In this document: piece by piece, positions 48,601-62,160 of the stretch
Layout: each line of letters opens with the position of its first letter
Numbering within the stretch: position 1 is the first letter of the stretch
Assembly (NCBI GenBank): GCA_005406025.1
Contig: BGZK01000701.1
Span: 124,001-188,000 of the forward strand
Direction of reading: 5' to 3'
Origin: Eumeta japonica
Taxonomy: Eukaryota > Arthropoda > Insecta > Lepidoptera > Psychidae
DNA: 64,000 nt
The notes under the pieces: generated by a model
What the model was told of the DNA's origin: nothing
The model's input: only the letters and a program-made list of their open reading frames with translations
The model's database searches: none
Position numbers and translations under genes: made by a program

Positions 48601-49816
48601 GAGTATGTCGCCGCGGCTCTGATTAATGTCCTCGCCTTTGTGCTTCGCCGCTCTTAAGTTTTGCTGTCGGTAATAAAACATGACGTATATAATGCGTTTC
48701 TTCATGGAATCAATATTGTAAAAGTGGATCGCTAACATCTGTAAGGCTATTCCGATTTTCTCAAGCAATGTTTTTCGAGTTCGTTCGGTAGGAAAATGGA
48801 TGTTAATACTTCTTTTGTCTTTGAAATAATAATTCTCGCAGATATTATTTGATATGGTTTGCGGTTGTAGCTATGCGGGTAGTTAAAGATATATATATAT
48901 ATATGTTCAAGTGCTATTTATTATTACTAATTTACAATTTACGTTTTTTTTAGACCGTCATTGTCGCGTTATTAAAATACGTTGGTACAATCGACAGTTT
49001 TTACAAGTTTCACTTTGCATTCATCTCTTTTTGTCTATGTATCATACTTGGATTGTTTTCAGTTAATTTTGAACCATTTTCGTTTTCTGAATAGTCTGAC
49101 ATTTGATAAATCATTAAGTATTGATAACTTAACAATAGTCTAATAAACTTGATCTAACACTGTAATCAGTATTGTTTTCTAATCACTATAAATAATTTAA
49201 AGGTTATAATCCTTTTTTTAAATGTATGCCCGACGCCCGTAGAATTTCCTTATTGACGGAATGTAGTACGGAGTTTCTTATGATATAAAATTACTTTCAC
49301 CCGTGATTTCACCATCGTGGACATACAATAAATGTCTTCATAATTCATATCGATCAATCTTTCTGTCAATGATGACCTCGATCCCGGTCCCGTTTTCGAT
49401 TTCGATAGAGAACTGCTTATATTTTAAGCGGCGGTGTTTCCTATAAGGGGTCAATCCGAATTTTATTATAATTAGTTAGTCCGATAATTTATTATTTTTG
49501 ATAAAAGAAAGACAAAAATTATTGTTTTGAGTCATATTTAGAAAATATAAATATTTCGTAGCGGACTTTTCTGTAGTTCTGTCGAAGACAATTTTGTATT
49601 ACATTAATTTGATATGTCTTATGATTTAGTTAATATGAGTCATTTAACCGCCTTAGAGCGTCTATTTTACGACTTAATTATAAAACATAAAAAAAATTTT
49701 AATCTACGCTGCTGAATAAATCTGTAGAATTCTTCTGTACAAAGAATTTTTTGTTTATTTTTGAGATAAATATTCCTTTTAAAACTTACTGACAAAAATT
49801 CTACCATTTTTAAAAT

Positions 49817-50235
49817 TCACGTCTCTGTTTGTACTAATTTAAAAACAGTTTAACTAATTTTGATGAAAATTCATGTACAATAATAATATATAATGGTACG
49901 CTATATATGATTTCGGCAAAGCGTCTGTGTCTTGACTAATCTTCGAAACGGCTGAACAGACTTTAATAGAATTTTGAACAGAAGTAGATTTCAGATTCTA
50001 GGATTAAGAAGTAGTACACTTTTTATATATCTGTCTATAATAATATATGAAACTGTACATACGACGTTTTTATAAATTTCTGTTATAACAATTATTCCAT
50101 TAAGTACCTAATCTGTACTTATAATTTTTAAATTTTCTCTCTGTTTATCGATAAAGTTTTTATTTGTCCGTGCTAAACTCTGAAAAGACTGATTGGAATT
50201 TAATTCAATTTTACTTAGGGATCTCAATGAATCAA
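49817..50235 (+). repeat. Tandem array of about four degenerate 'ctgtttgt/aacggctga' modules
   Basis: Similar units start near 49821 (CTCTGTTTGTACTAATT), 49922 (GTCTGTGTCTTGACTAATC), 50138 (CTCTCTGTTTATCGATAAAG) and 50163 (ATTTGTCCGTGCTAAACTC). The first two, and loosely the last, are followed by a variant of AAACGGCTGAACAGACTTTA and an AATTTT-rich block. Units are strongly diverged. They are the same kind of sequence as at 43905-44110 and 3656-3790. Confidence 0.4.
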
Positions 50236-50583
50236 TGAAATTGAAAGTGTGTTTTGTTCTTCTTTGTTTGTCTAAGCCATTCATTAAATTATTATGAAAC
50301 TGGCGATATGTAAAGCACGGGAACAGGAAAGATACCGAAAAAAGTATATGTACCCAATTTCGTCTTTGTAATTACTCTATTGAACCTAACAATTGAACCA
50401 GTTCTAAAAATATCTTCACTAATAAAAGTTCCATGATTAAAATAGACTATCAACATTTCCCATTGGCTTCATCTAAATATTTGTGCTACTATAGATTCTA
50501 AAAATTCTTTTACTTATAGGAAACTATATTTGTGTAATATAGACCAAATTTTATTTTAATACTACAATTTACTCCGGCCTTGT

Positions 50584-50818
50584 CGGAATCGGAACCGATA
50601 TGACCGACCGAAGTGAGCTAAAGTGCCGAAATAAAAATCGTAAGCGCGAGCGGGATCAAGACAGGGACCAGAATGGGAATATACTTACATTGAATACGGG
50701 ACCAGACTCGGAAGAATCAGACTCGGAAGTGGGACAAATTAGCATCGAGAACAGGATCGGTATCGTAATCGAGAAAGGTATAGCGATCAGGGTCTTGATT
50801 AAGAGCGTGATCGGTTGA
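50584..50818. repeat. Degenerate GATCGG/GAATCGG-type low-complexity tract
   Basis: Purine-rich sequence built on variants of GGGATC, GGAATCGG and GACCAGA. It gives a 72-codon Arg/Asp/Gln-rich frame (50600-50818) that looks like decayed simple repeat, not a protein. Shorter tracts of the same type occur at 45147-45175 (GATCGATCGATATCAGGATC) and, reversed, at 49380-49405. Confidence 0.6.
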
Positions 50819-53580
50819 AATACAAGAAGACGGTTTTCGTTTTATATTTACGAGGACGGAGCCCCGGTCAAATCTAGTGGTATATAGTCGCATATTATAT
50901 AGACGTTCGGGAGAGAATTTTTAAATGATAGTAAAAAACATATCCAAATCTGCGGTATAGTTTAAAAGAATTAAGTGCAGAAATAGACAGAGATGAAGAC
51001 ATTGTTTTATACTATTAAGAAAAAAAAGCAAGATAATGGAAGAGATGGATCGCTTGTAGCTCCGAAAGTAACTATGATTTTGTGAACAGACCTACGGTTC
51101 TAAACAAATAAAAAAGAAGCTAGCACACGACGGCCACATCACAACCAGCGCCCGTGAGTCGACACAACCTCTTTCGACAACTATACGAAAATGTCATGAA
51201 ATATCCATTAGAAAAAAAGTCATGCCTTTCATGTTCCGTTTTCCGTAGAATTCTATACTTGTACACAGATTCTGTTATTAGGAATCTGTTAACTATACAA
51301 GCTCGGTATTGCACTGTGTTAATTGTTGTTGGAATTTTCACAAAGTTCGTAGGTGATTAGCAAACTGCCACCCTGTACTAACGTATCACATTCCCTAGTC
51401 TATGATGCATACAACTTTCCGTGTAGCCCATGCAGGTAACTATCCGGATTGGCGCGCACTAACGAGGTTAGTTTCGAACAAACTGCTTTTGAACGTTATT
51501 CCATACGCTGTCTAATTCATTACAAAAGTTGGGCATTTGTGAAGTTAATAAAGTGTATTAATTAGAAGGTAAATAACTACAGACGCGAAACTTAATATAG
51601 TTCTATGCATACGATTTTGTAGTTCTACAAGTCGACGTTGAAGTACTAGTCTTTTTAAATATTATTCGGGTATAGTATACATATACATTCTGATTTTAAA
51701 ATTATATTATCCTACTACATATGGAATATTTACCACTACGTAACGTATCATGAGACGAATTATGTGTCCGATGCAACGGATAACGGAAAAGGTCTCCGGT
51801 CCGTCAGTGCACAAACTGCAAGGCGTGCAGTGCACGAGCAGAGGACAGCCGCTGAGGCCCGGCGACACCAGTACATTTAAGGCGGGCGGCATTAAAATTT
51901 AAGGCGGCGGAGCGCAAGTTTGGAGTGCTTCAATTTCGCTGGGAGCTCGATGCCTACTTAACGTAACGGATGCCGCAAATCCAATCACGGCCGCCGGCCC
52001 CGGTTCATATCTCGGCGAAAACGTTTTTGAAAATGTTTCAGATTATATTTATAAAAGCTTCCCGGGCGCAAACGGAATTTCAATTTTCGAAATCTAAAAT
52101 TGCAAATACTCAAAAAATTGTTTGGCTTGAATAAAATACAGAAATGTTGAATTAAGTAAAAATAGACCACATTATAGACTCACCATCACATTAGTTGTCG
52201 TTCAATTTTATTTAACAAGATTTAATCATTGGTAAAACTTACTCTGACCCTTCTTTTGATAGTTTTCGAATTATCCCGCTTTATTATTTTGCGCTCCAGT
52301 TATCAATATTAACTGTATTTTAGCTAATACTCCTAAGAGCACTATTTTTTCTAACGCCTGAAAGATGGTACAACGTCGTGCCTGTTTATATAAATGATGA
52401 GAGAACTCTATTCTAACTCTATTCGAACTATTCTAACTATAGATTCATAAGGATTCTGTTACGTGTTGTTAAATATTGCTAATGTACGAATGCATTTACC
52501 TACAGTCACTTCAAATTTATGACATCATCTTCATTTGTACTAGGTTTATTAAGGGTAAACCTAGGATCTCCAATTTGTTAGTGAATAACTATAACTTACG
52601 CTCTGTCTTTACTGCGAGGGGCAGGTTGATGTCGTTTGCACGGACTTCTTCCGATGACAGCAGAAGTCAATTTGTTACGCTTAACGGTTACCAATTATCT
52701 TAAGTTCAGATATAACAAACAAAATATTTTATTACTATAAAACCGCAAACAGGGTCCTGGACCAGTGTTCTGAGGCTCGGGTTTTTAATTTGATGAAAAA
52801 CTATTATTCCGCTCTCATTTCGCGCACACTGTAGTTAAAAATAACAGCTGCAACACGCTAGGATTTATTTGACGAACTCTTAAAAATTTGAAATGAGCCA
52901 TTGCCAGCTTAATTACACTTTATCTCTGACTTGTTCGCAATATCTTGGAGTATGCCTGCGTAGTTTGGTCACTCTATAACTCTGTCCATACACAAAAAAA
53001 AAAACAATGAAATAGATTTGTCAAATTTCTCTCACCATGAAGTTACAGTAACTTGTAAATCTCATCACGTATATCGTGTCGTTAAGTTATTCGTTATGCA
53101 GGTTCTACTAGTTCAGTGCCTCAAGCCTTCAATGCCTTATATATATTTCATATTTTGAAAATATCAACATCTATGTATATATACATACACACATATGTCT
53201 CTAGAACTTACCTACTATGTACGCTTATATAATGATGATAAGGTATTAAGAAAAGGGTTAATCCCGAACCTAGAATACACTTACCATATACATGTGTTTA
53301 TGACAAATGCAACTAATATTTATTTTTCAGTTCATGTTCCTTAAATAAAAGCTTGCTTTAATTTTTTTTACTTTTACTTATTTTTGTATTGTATCTGTAC
53401 ATTTTCATCTCATATTTACTTTTTTCATTTCTGTACTTCTCTAAAATTCTAAAGAATTTTGTAAACTTAAATCGTATTTTTACTATTCGATTAACATGCA
53501 TCAAGCTATTAGAGTTTCGCTTTTTTGAATTTGACTAAAAAGATAAAAATTAGATTAGCGATTGTATAAAAAGTAAATGA
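50819..53580. other. Non-coding DNA
   Basis: Mostly AT-rich with nothing recognised. 51770-52020 is a GC-richer patch containing AAGGCGGGCGGCATTAAAAT and a shortened near-repeat, TTTAAGGCGGCGG, 22 bp downstream. Confidence 0.5.
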
Positions 53581-53604
53581 GGATTTTGCACACCGATTCA
53601 TCAG

Positions 53605-54320
53605 TTATGCGCTCTCGGCCGCTCGGCCAGCGAGGCGCTGCGGTAGGTACGCCGGCGCGGATCAATCACTAACTTCGAGTCGCAAACTTTGATGAAATCA
53701 CCCCATCACAAACGTGTCTCGCCGCGTTAAGTGCGCAAACTTCTACGGAGTAATTAAGAAAAATAATTTTCTTTCCCCCGCCGGAGCGGCGGCGCGGTAC
53801 GTTTTATGAAAACCGCACCAAAGGAGACTGCTCATTAATGAATTAAGTTTAAGCGCCGAAGTGGATGGAAATTAACAACTTTGACAAAGGTCGATTCGAA
53901 ATTGCAGCACTTATCTCTGCGGGACATAATTTAGCCCCTGATGAGGCCGCTTTGCGATTTGTATAACGGATCGTACGAAACGAATTTGATTGCCGTCAAG
54001 TCTACGACGACACGGGACGTCGGATGATTAGAGAAATAAAAAAAGCGCCCGACTATCGTACCGAAGGGACTAATCTCGTTAAAAGTTGGAGTCGAAGTGG
54101 GTATGAGTTATCCCCCGTGCAGCGCGGCGTCGGCGGAGTCGCGGGCGCAGGTCGCCCTCGGCGCCGCGGCCATCATCCTGACGACCCCTCGTTAGTCATG
54201 TGGCGAAAACTTGGTGTTATTTGATTATGTAATATGATTTGTATCTTTTAAGTGCCACTTCCCAATTTGTGATTAATCGATCGGCGTTTGCACAGGGCCA
54301 GAATCGACCGTCGAGAGAGC
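53605..54320. other. GC-rich islands with embedded TCF-like sites
   Basis: GC patches at 53615-53665, 53775-53805 and 54115-54180 (GCGGCGTCGGCGGAGTCGCG) alternate with AT-rich strings. CTTTGACAAAGG (53879-53890) is a palindrome of two TCF/Pangolin-like CTTTG cores. No credible frame. Confidence 0.5.
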
Positions 54321-55541
54321 TAGTAGTCTAGTAGTTTATATATCGTATGTTCTCCTGCGCGAACTAAGACATGCATCAATTTGTGCTTTTCTGCTTCACG
54401 TGCTGATTATCAATTGTTGCAGCTGTAAATTTTTGGAGAATATTAACGATACGTGAAATTAGATATAAGTGTCGGACCTGCGTGTAAACAAAGGCTTCGA
54501 TTCGATTTCCTGAAGGGGTTCGTACCTTTAAGGATACATTACACGGTTTATATAAGCATACTTTAACAACAGTAAGAACTTAATATGATACGACAGATAA
54601 TTACTTAAAAGCAATATATCGCATATCGTGTTTATTTATGTAGTAGAATTTTAAGGCTCCACTTATACGATTTCTTCTTTCATTCATTTTCAATAAAAAA
54701 AATGCTTTTAAATTGAATTTCTGCTTGAAGGCTTCTTTCACATTCTTTTTATTAATTTTTAATATGAATTTAGGATTTAGAACCTCTACCCTGACCTCTT
54801 TTTAAACTAACCTTTGACAATAAGTCACCTTTACAGGGCTAATAACATTAATTCGAAATTCATATTTAAAGTAGTGATATGCATTTTTATTTTTCCTTTA
54901 TACACAAGATATTCATACGAAGAACAAATATTTAAATATGCTTTTAGTTTGTCTTTCTATTGCTTTTTTGGAGTAAAAATGACAAATATTCTTTAACATC
55001 TATAATGTATAAAATATAAAAATTAACATCTAACATATTCGTTATATAAATGAATACAAGTTCAAAGCATTCGCGACAAGAGACTGTGAAACTTTGCCTT
55101 GCCCGGTAGCCGTACCGGGTTGTGACTATATAGTGGCTAAAAGCGGAAGTGCTGTTATACAAAACGAAACCTTAAACTCGTTTTCAACAACACAACAGCG
55201 GCGAATCAGCAAATGGTTTTTCAATGTTTGCGCTCATTTCGAGCCCACATTCAGCCTGCGTGGAATTAGCGTGTTGAGTTTGAGTTATTACGGAGGCCCC
55301 AATTACAGAGAGCGCGCTCGCCGCGGCCCGCCCCGCGCGCAGCAGCTAATAGTTTCGTCTCATTACATCGACAGTTACCACCGCATCCCTTTCGCCCGAA
55401 ATGAAAATTAAGCAAATAGTATTTTCTTTTACGGTAGGTTTTTATGTATAAATTAACGAAAGTCTTTGTCTATTTGCTTTCGATATGACGATATGCATGC
55501 TATGTATGCTGTGATGCGTATTGTTAAGATCTATTATTAGC

Positions 55542-55545
<4 letters not shown>

Positions 55546-55582
<37 letters not shown>
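55546..55582. repeat. (TA)18 microsatellite
   Basis: An uninterrupted alternating AT run of 37 bases in AT-rich non-coding DNA. Confidence 0.97.
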
Positions 55583-55585
<3 letters not shown>

Positions 55586-55808
55586 ATCTTCACAACTAAT
55601 ATCTTCGATTGAATTCGGGCTGCATTATAAAGGGCAAGTCGCAATTATGCATCGAAATCAAGTACGCATCATGGAAACGTGTAATTAACGAAGTCGGTTA
55701 AAAAGGGCTAGTGTATGACATAATATGAAGGTCTTCTTACATTGGCGCATGGCGACTTTTCACAATTTTGTAATATAAGGTTACATAAAATTAGTGAGAT
55801 ATTATGTC

Positions 55809-55882
55809 ATATATATATATATATATATATATATTATTATATATATAATTATATATATGTGTGTATGTGTGTGTGTGTGTGT
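55809..55882. repeat. Compound AT / GT microsatellite
   Basis: An AT dinucleotide run (55809-55833) passes through a broken TATATAATTATATATA tract into a GT run (55859-55882, one TATG interruption). The 69-codon frame over it (55742-55951) is an artefact of the repeat. Confidence 0.95.
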
Positions 55883-57842
55883 ACACATATATTTTCGATG
55901 ACGCGATCCCATTTTTATCATACAAACTTAAAAGAAACTGTGTACTTCTAATTTATTGCGACATAGTTGAAGTACTATCGTAAATATAGTGTACGTCAAA
56001 TCGTAAAAGCTCGTTTTAAAAATGTATTAAAATACTATCGACACGGCCGTTCCGAACTCGAGAGAACGCTGTCACTCCGTGCTCCATCACGACATACATT
56101 CGGCCCGTGTTTACACACGCTTAAACATAAATAAGGAAAAGACAAATCGGCCATAATCGAAATACACGAAGGGAGGCGAAACTTTTGCACTATTGTACGA
56201 GTAATATCTTAGCGTGACGTAAGCCAAAACGGCAACATATGGCCGAGACATCTCTAGCGAGGGCACCGCCGCCATAATTTTGTTTTCTTTGTTCGAATAT
56301 CATAATGGAATGACTCGTGATTTTCCCCGCCCCCTCGACAGTGAGATGTGTACGGCCGCGCTAAGCGCAAATCTCATCCGAATAGTGATGTCCGCCGCGG
56401 TGATTTCTGGATATGACATCGCTTTATTTATTCATAGCGCGTGCGAGCTCTCGGCCGTGACGCTTAATTATTTGCATTTATTTATTATATGTTCGTGGGT
56501 ATGTGTGAAATCAGATTTAGTTTTAAGCGGAATCATACTAAATTTTAAAGTTAATAAAATTATTTCTGAGATACTTTTACTCCGTTGCAAACTTTTCTGC
56601 GGAGGTGCTTTTATCTTCGTGAACTTCTTTCGTCTCTATTAAATCACCCCAAACTTAGAACTTCAACTCCAAAACTGTTACTTGTCTTCATGAACGTACC
56701 TAGCGCTAACCAGGGAGAATGGTGGCTGCCTCCCTCTAAAAGATAAAATGTTATAAGAACTATTTTTCCTATCCACTTCCATGAAAGTAATATAAATTGC
56801 TATACCCCCTAATTCGGATCTCGGTTATATTTTTATTTCTCAACAGAACTTATTTTTATTTGTTTGAATTAGAAGTTGCAATAAGGAAATATTTTTTTGT
56901 GTCGTGGTCTAAATTCTTAAGCAACCACTACGTCATGTGCTTTATACAATCGACAGTCGAGTGGAATCAACATTTTCTCTAATAAATTTAAATCGTTCGA
57001 TATTAGTTTTTTTTTCAAAAACAAAAAATATCGTCATTACCACTTTAAGTATGAAACTTTACCATGTCATAAATATAGGGGGCGCCATCGTACCTCGTAT
57101 AAATCTTTGCAATACAAGCAATGAAATATCGAGTGAGGGCGGGCAGGTATCACGGCCCGCTAATCGATATCGAGTAGGACCCGGCCCACAAATCACAGCA
57201 CTCGAGGAGCGAGCCTGAGTGCACGGGTGATACATTGCGCGGGATGAAAATATTTCTCGCGCTAAGAAACCTGTTGATATCTTGAATAGATACCGGCCGG
57301 AGTCATTTTTTCTTTCGCGATTCATCGGGAGCGATGTGATGATATCTTAAATGAAAAGGAATTCATTGCCTCATCTATATTGCGTCATTTATATTTAATT
57401 GTGTTATGTGAATAGAAAGAGGCGTCTACATTTTTTTATATTCATAAATTAGTCAAAATGTTTTAAATGCGAATTGTGAGTTGTCAAGAACAAAATTTAT
57501 AAAGATTATTTGTCTTACTAACAAAAGGTTTCATGAATCCTAACGCTTGGTTTTAGGGCGTCCATCATGTAAACTCGTCTCAACGGATTAAGATAAAAGG
57601 AATCGTTTGTTTTCAGTCTCTTATACAGATATCTTGATAGATATCCCGATTTTTTTAATATAAAAAGTGATAGGCAGTCGACGGTGTTTACTGTGCAATA
57701 TATTTTTTTTTATTGACGCACTCTCGGGGAACTTGTTGGCTTTGTTTACTGCCCTATGAAGTACGACAACTCTCGGCTGTACGACCAGCCCATCAAGATT
57801 GCGAAATGTTGTTATTGTACTTCATGTTATATAAGCGATTGA

Positions 57843-60483
57843 AAAATTGCTATGCAATGCAATCGAGTCGAACGCATAACTCATGAAATCGTTACCGATT
57901 ATCTAGCATTGTTGGGCGTATTGAAATTATAGTAATCGTCACCGTGATCAGGTAAAAACGGGTGCAAATTGCTCTCTCACATTTTGCTCAGTGGCAGTTT
58001 TTATGTGAGGCACTTGAGTGTGTCACATTTAATGAGTATCTGGTCACCGCTTGGTTTCGATTGCTACGTAATAGTTTATTTAAATCATGGTACCGGTGCG
58101 CTTCAATACAATCGTAAGCTTTTATTTTATTGATAATATCACAAGAATTTAGTAATTTTTTTATTGTGATTATGTAATATTTATTTTCATTTCGATTTTA
58201 GGATGTAGAAATTCGTTGTTTTTTTTTAACAATATATTCTACGATTATTAATAGCGTAGTACCACAAATATTTACAGAGGGGAAAATGTTATTATTTCGT
58301 CGCAAACGAAATTTGATTTTACTTTCATATCATAACCGCTATTACAAATTCTTACCATTCGGCCATACTAGCTTTCCTTTTATATTCAAAGCTCTCTTGA
58401 AAAAGTGTTGAGAGACAGACGGAAAAGGATATGATTTCCTTTTATTCAATATTGCTGCTGACCACTCAAGTGAAGGAAACCCTAATTGTATTTAATTAAA
58501 TTTCATTTTATTTCAACATCAGTGCTCAATTACGGTACCGATAATCCGTATTCAATCAGAATGTACCCTTCAAAGATTTTCAATGTCTCGCTGAATATGA
58601 AAATAAGCATTGATCTTTTGAATTGCGATCGTAATTTTTCAGAGAAGAAGTATTGAAAGTTTTCTAATAAACTTTAAGCAATCAATCATGCATACTAATT
58701 TTGAAGCGACCGAAGTAATATTTCAATATTTCGCGACACGTCCAACAATTTTCTTGGAAACCATCAAGTGTACAACAAATTCAGCATAAATAACTATAAA
58801 ATCTTCGGTCTGTATCAATTCGTTCGTTTGAATTTGTCGCATCGTTAGGCGATTACAACGGCGCCGGTGGGACGCAAAATGGCGGCTTAGTGACATACAC
58901 AGTTTTCGTTCGGTCGAAAAACCGAATGATATATAATTTTCGGATTTCGTGTGTGCGCTAAAATTCGTAGCGGTCGAGTAGTGGCCACGCCTCTCGTCTG
59001 GATTGTATTATGTATATTGATTTTGTCAAATCTGAACACTGGCTTTCGTTACCAAACGTCCCGTGTCGCTTTTGCTTTTGAGAATGATGAGAGTGTTAGA
59101 TATTTTTCCTATTTTGGGTATATATTTTATTAAATATTTTAATGTATTATAAATAAATGAATAGTAACATTTTTTTTTTCGTTAAGTGTTGGGAAGGAGG
59201 GAGAGAATGTGAAGCTAGACATTTATGTGCGTCGCCAGATCCATTGCTGCATCTGCAAAGACAATTTTATTTCCTATTCTTCTTTGGGTGGTAAATGTAG
59301 AGTTTTTTTCCTTAAAATACAAATCATAAGATTAGAAGAAAAATATAGTAAAAATTAAAAAAAAATTCCCGCAGGAGGAATTCGATACTTGAATAAATAT
59401 GAGTAATTCTTCTAATATTTGCTACATTTATGTAATATCTTTATATCAATATAATTATTACATAATACGCCTTAAAAGACACAATTTATTATTACGCAAC
59501 TTTTTGTCAAAGGCATGAGACGGGGCGCGGGGGCGGTACCTTTTATCCGTCAGGACGAGCGGTGAGCGTCTGTTTTTAACTTTGCTTTGAAGATGGATCG
59601 AGTTTTGATATGATGGGATTTACCGCGCGGTGCCTTTTGGGCCTAATTCGTTTCACATTGATTTTTTTTACAGAGTTTTAAGGGATAAAATAATATATTA
59701 GGCGGAAAGTTGAACTAATACATAATAATACGAAGAATAAACAATTTCTTTTTTCGTCACAAATGTAATGATAGGTTCATTCGCAGACGTATCTGTTCGC
59801 GAAGACATTATTGCTTAATTTTAACGAAAAAAAAAATGTTACACGTAGACGTTACGAAGGCGTAACAAATGTAATATTTAAAAATACAAACACTAGTCCC
59901 ACCCAATCGTACAGCCGTACACGGCAAACGGGAAATTCGATTCAAATGGCACGTATGAGTACTCCACGAGTGCACGAAATGCCACACGGCGACCGGGTGC
60001 AGCTTCGCGGAGATAGCGCCGGGCCGCGGATTGCAGCGGGCGAGTTCGTTCGCTCCGAGCGATATTTGTTTATCCTCTGTGAGATAGACGCGAGAGGCTC
60101 GGAGGGCCGCGTCGGGAGGAGCGTTCCGCTCGCTTACCCTCCGATGCGGCGTGAGAAATTTCATCCTCACCGTGATATTATGTTTGATTTTCATGAAATA
60201 CATATCGCATTCTTCGTTGCCATTTATTATCTTGCGCGTGCTCGATGAATTTTCATCGGTCCGTTGAAAATTTTAATAGCGAAACGACTTAGTGCATTTA
60301 GTAGGTAACTTGTTTTTTATTAAACTCGAGTACTAATTCAATATGTTTGAAAACGTTTAGAAACTTGGACTTTCGACTTCCTTGTTAAATTATAAATCGT
60401 ATTACTTCAGAGTGCGTCCCAGTTTTTATATCAAAAATTGTTTAATGCAAAAGGCTAATATTTGCAATAGTTATACATGATGA
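57843..60483. other. Non-coding DNA with GC patches
   Basis: GC patches at 59520-59560 and 59985-60135. Opposing frames of 131 and 145 codons at 59808-60248 reflect GC-rich, low-stop sequence. Nothing else recognised. Confidence 0.5.
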
Positions 60484-60735
60484 AGAGCGGCAGTGGTTCA
60501 ATGGCTGACAGCGCTGCCTTCGAATTAAAAGGTTTTGATTCCGTTCTGGCCGTTAAAGAATTGATAAATGAGTTTTAACTGAAGTCAAAATAAAACCACG
60601 ACTTCCATGCCTCGGAGGACACTCATCCCGGTTCACGGTTATTGTCATGAAATATATAGCAATAGGTATTAGAGGCCCTCTAACGAGCAGTGCGTCAGCG
60701 TGGAGCGCTAAAGTTACTACCTCCTTAATTTAAAA
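60484..60735 (+). mobile_element. tRNA-derived SINE
   Basis: The head has an A-box-like TGGTTCAATGG (60494-60504, 9 of 11 to TRGCNNAGYGG) and a B-box-like GTTTTGATTCC (60532-60542, 9 of 11 to GGTTCGANTCC) at tRNA-like spacing. The body, with TGCCTCGGAGGACACTCATC, CCCGGTTCACGGTTATTG and GAGCAGTGCGTCAGCGTGG, has the order of segments I know from lepidopteran SINEs whose body reads 'cctcggagagcacg...cccggtt...gcactggagcagcgtgg'. An A-rich tail lies near 60728-60745. Confidence 0.65.
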
Positions 60736-60843
60736 TAAAAAGATTTTGAGAGTGTTTCAGCATTAGGCAAAATTCAAAAAATGTTGTAGATCTATTGTAG
60801 TGGCCGTGGACGGACCATTATTTGAAATTTTATGACAATCGGG

Positions 60844-61316
60844 AAAAAATTGGTTGCCTGTAAAGTCGGTATACGGGCGAAAGTTTTACGTGACAACGAC
60901 TTTGAATGGTAAAATCATTTTAATGTGAATATTCATTCGTATAGTAGGAAGAAGGATGAAATAATAGTAACAATTTAAAACATTTATTTATACAAAGAAT
61001 TATATTTAAAACATTAATTTATACAAAGAATCTCGCACTGAATTTCATATTAACAAAATTTTATTTTTACCTTTACATACATACGTATTTATATACAAAT
61101 ATACATACAATAACTTGCAATACATTTGCAAGCTATGCACTAATTCTCTAGTGCTGCGCGCGCGGCAGACCGATCATAGTTGAGTGGGAGAGAGACGCAA
61201 GGCATTCGGCGGGCCTCTCTCTCGTTCGGTGACTCATCGTAACGTTACCGAGCGTTACACTTTTTCATAAGTGACTCCCAGCCGCAACCTAATTTAAGAC
61301 GTTGTCACGTCAAAAA
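60844..61316 (-). mobile_element. Young non-autonomous element, copy 2 (inverted relative to 1761-2222)
   Basis: This is the second copy of the 1761-2222 element, lying in the opposite orientation about 59 kb away. The two align end to end with only a few differences, for example small indels in the CT-rich, GA-rich and CG-rich runs. The copy includes the same internal duplication around TTTATACAAAGAAT (about 60987-61031). Flanks outside the shared block differ completely, which fixes the boundaries to within a few bases. Low divergence implies recent insertion of both copies. No open frame of note lies inside. Confidence 0.75.
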
Positions 61317-62160
61317 TTACGACAATTTTGTTTCAAAACATGCTTAATGGGTAACCCTACTGCAAAAAAATTTCAGATGCATGTACATTTTGATGAATTA
61401 TGCTAAGAAGTTCAGCTTTATAATTAACAATTACTTCAGAAGACAGAGTACAATGTTAAGTGTTTTTAGGTATCTCCTTCGTTTCTTCTCTTTGCTGCTT
61501 GCTTTTACGACTTATGCTATATTCCACGTATTTCTCTTATAGACGTATTCAAGGAAGTTGGTACTATAAAAAATATCTCAAAAACGACACTATACGCCTC
61601 TTAACACTATGCGTTGTTTATTGTACCTGTTGTAATTTTATTACGCAAAATATTTGAAATTGAATAAGCGAATAACGCAAATGAGCACATCGTGTCATTC
61701 ACGAATGTGGGTGTTATCTGTAGCAATGCAAGCCTTTTGTGTACCAGTCTGTGTACATATACTTTAAGAATAAGAGGGAATACTAAACTTAATGTCAAAA
61801 CACTGTGAGTTAAGAATAAAAAATAATGCATTGACAAAATCTTGTTACTCTGCTCGAGATTACAGAAACGATGAAGAAGCAAGGAATTAACTAGCGTTCA
61901 TAAGCATGTTTCATGTTAAATTATCAACAAAAATGAACTGATGTGTATAAATAAATCCTTTGTTAAAAATTATGTAATTTTGTGTGAGACAAATGAAATA
62001 CTTAAATTTCTTTGTTCTCGCTAGTATTATTCATGTTCTGAAGCATTGGAAGTTTTTGATGAGTATAAGCGTTTCTTTTATGGACTTACGTGATAAAAAT
62101 AAATAAATTCACTTAAGTTCCCCTCATCTTTTTGTAAGCGTTGTGAGTTTTTTTGTCGTG
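61317..62160. other. AT-rich non-coding DNA
   Basis: Nothing recognised. A 91-codon minus frame (61607-61882) has hydrophobic, AT-driven composition. Confidence 0.5.

Larger units (their letters stand above)
54321..57755. other. Non-coding DNA with two GC patches and microsatellites
   Basis: GC-rich patches lie at 55300-55345 and 56040-56420. The rest is AT-rich. The longer frames here (105 codons at 55094, 120 codons at 56280) lack recognisable domains. Confidence 0.5.

Noticed and set aside
50600..50818. Arg/Asp-rich 72-codon frame resembling an RS/RD protein
   Set aside because: The underlying DNA is a decayed GATCGG-type simple repeat, and similar tracts occur elsewhere in the window.
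56280..56642. 120-codon plus-strand frame
   Set aside because: No start context or motif, and the second half is an AT-driven hydrophobic run.
59808..60248. 145-codon plus and 131-codon minus frames over the same DNA
   Set aside because: Mutually antisense frames of equal length, no motifs, GC-rich core. Not genes.
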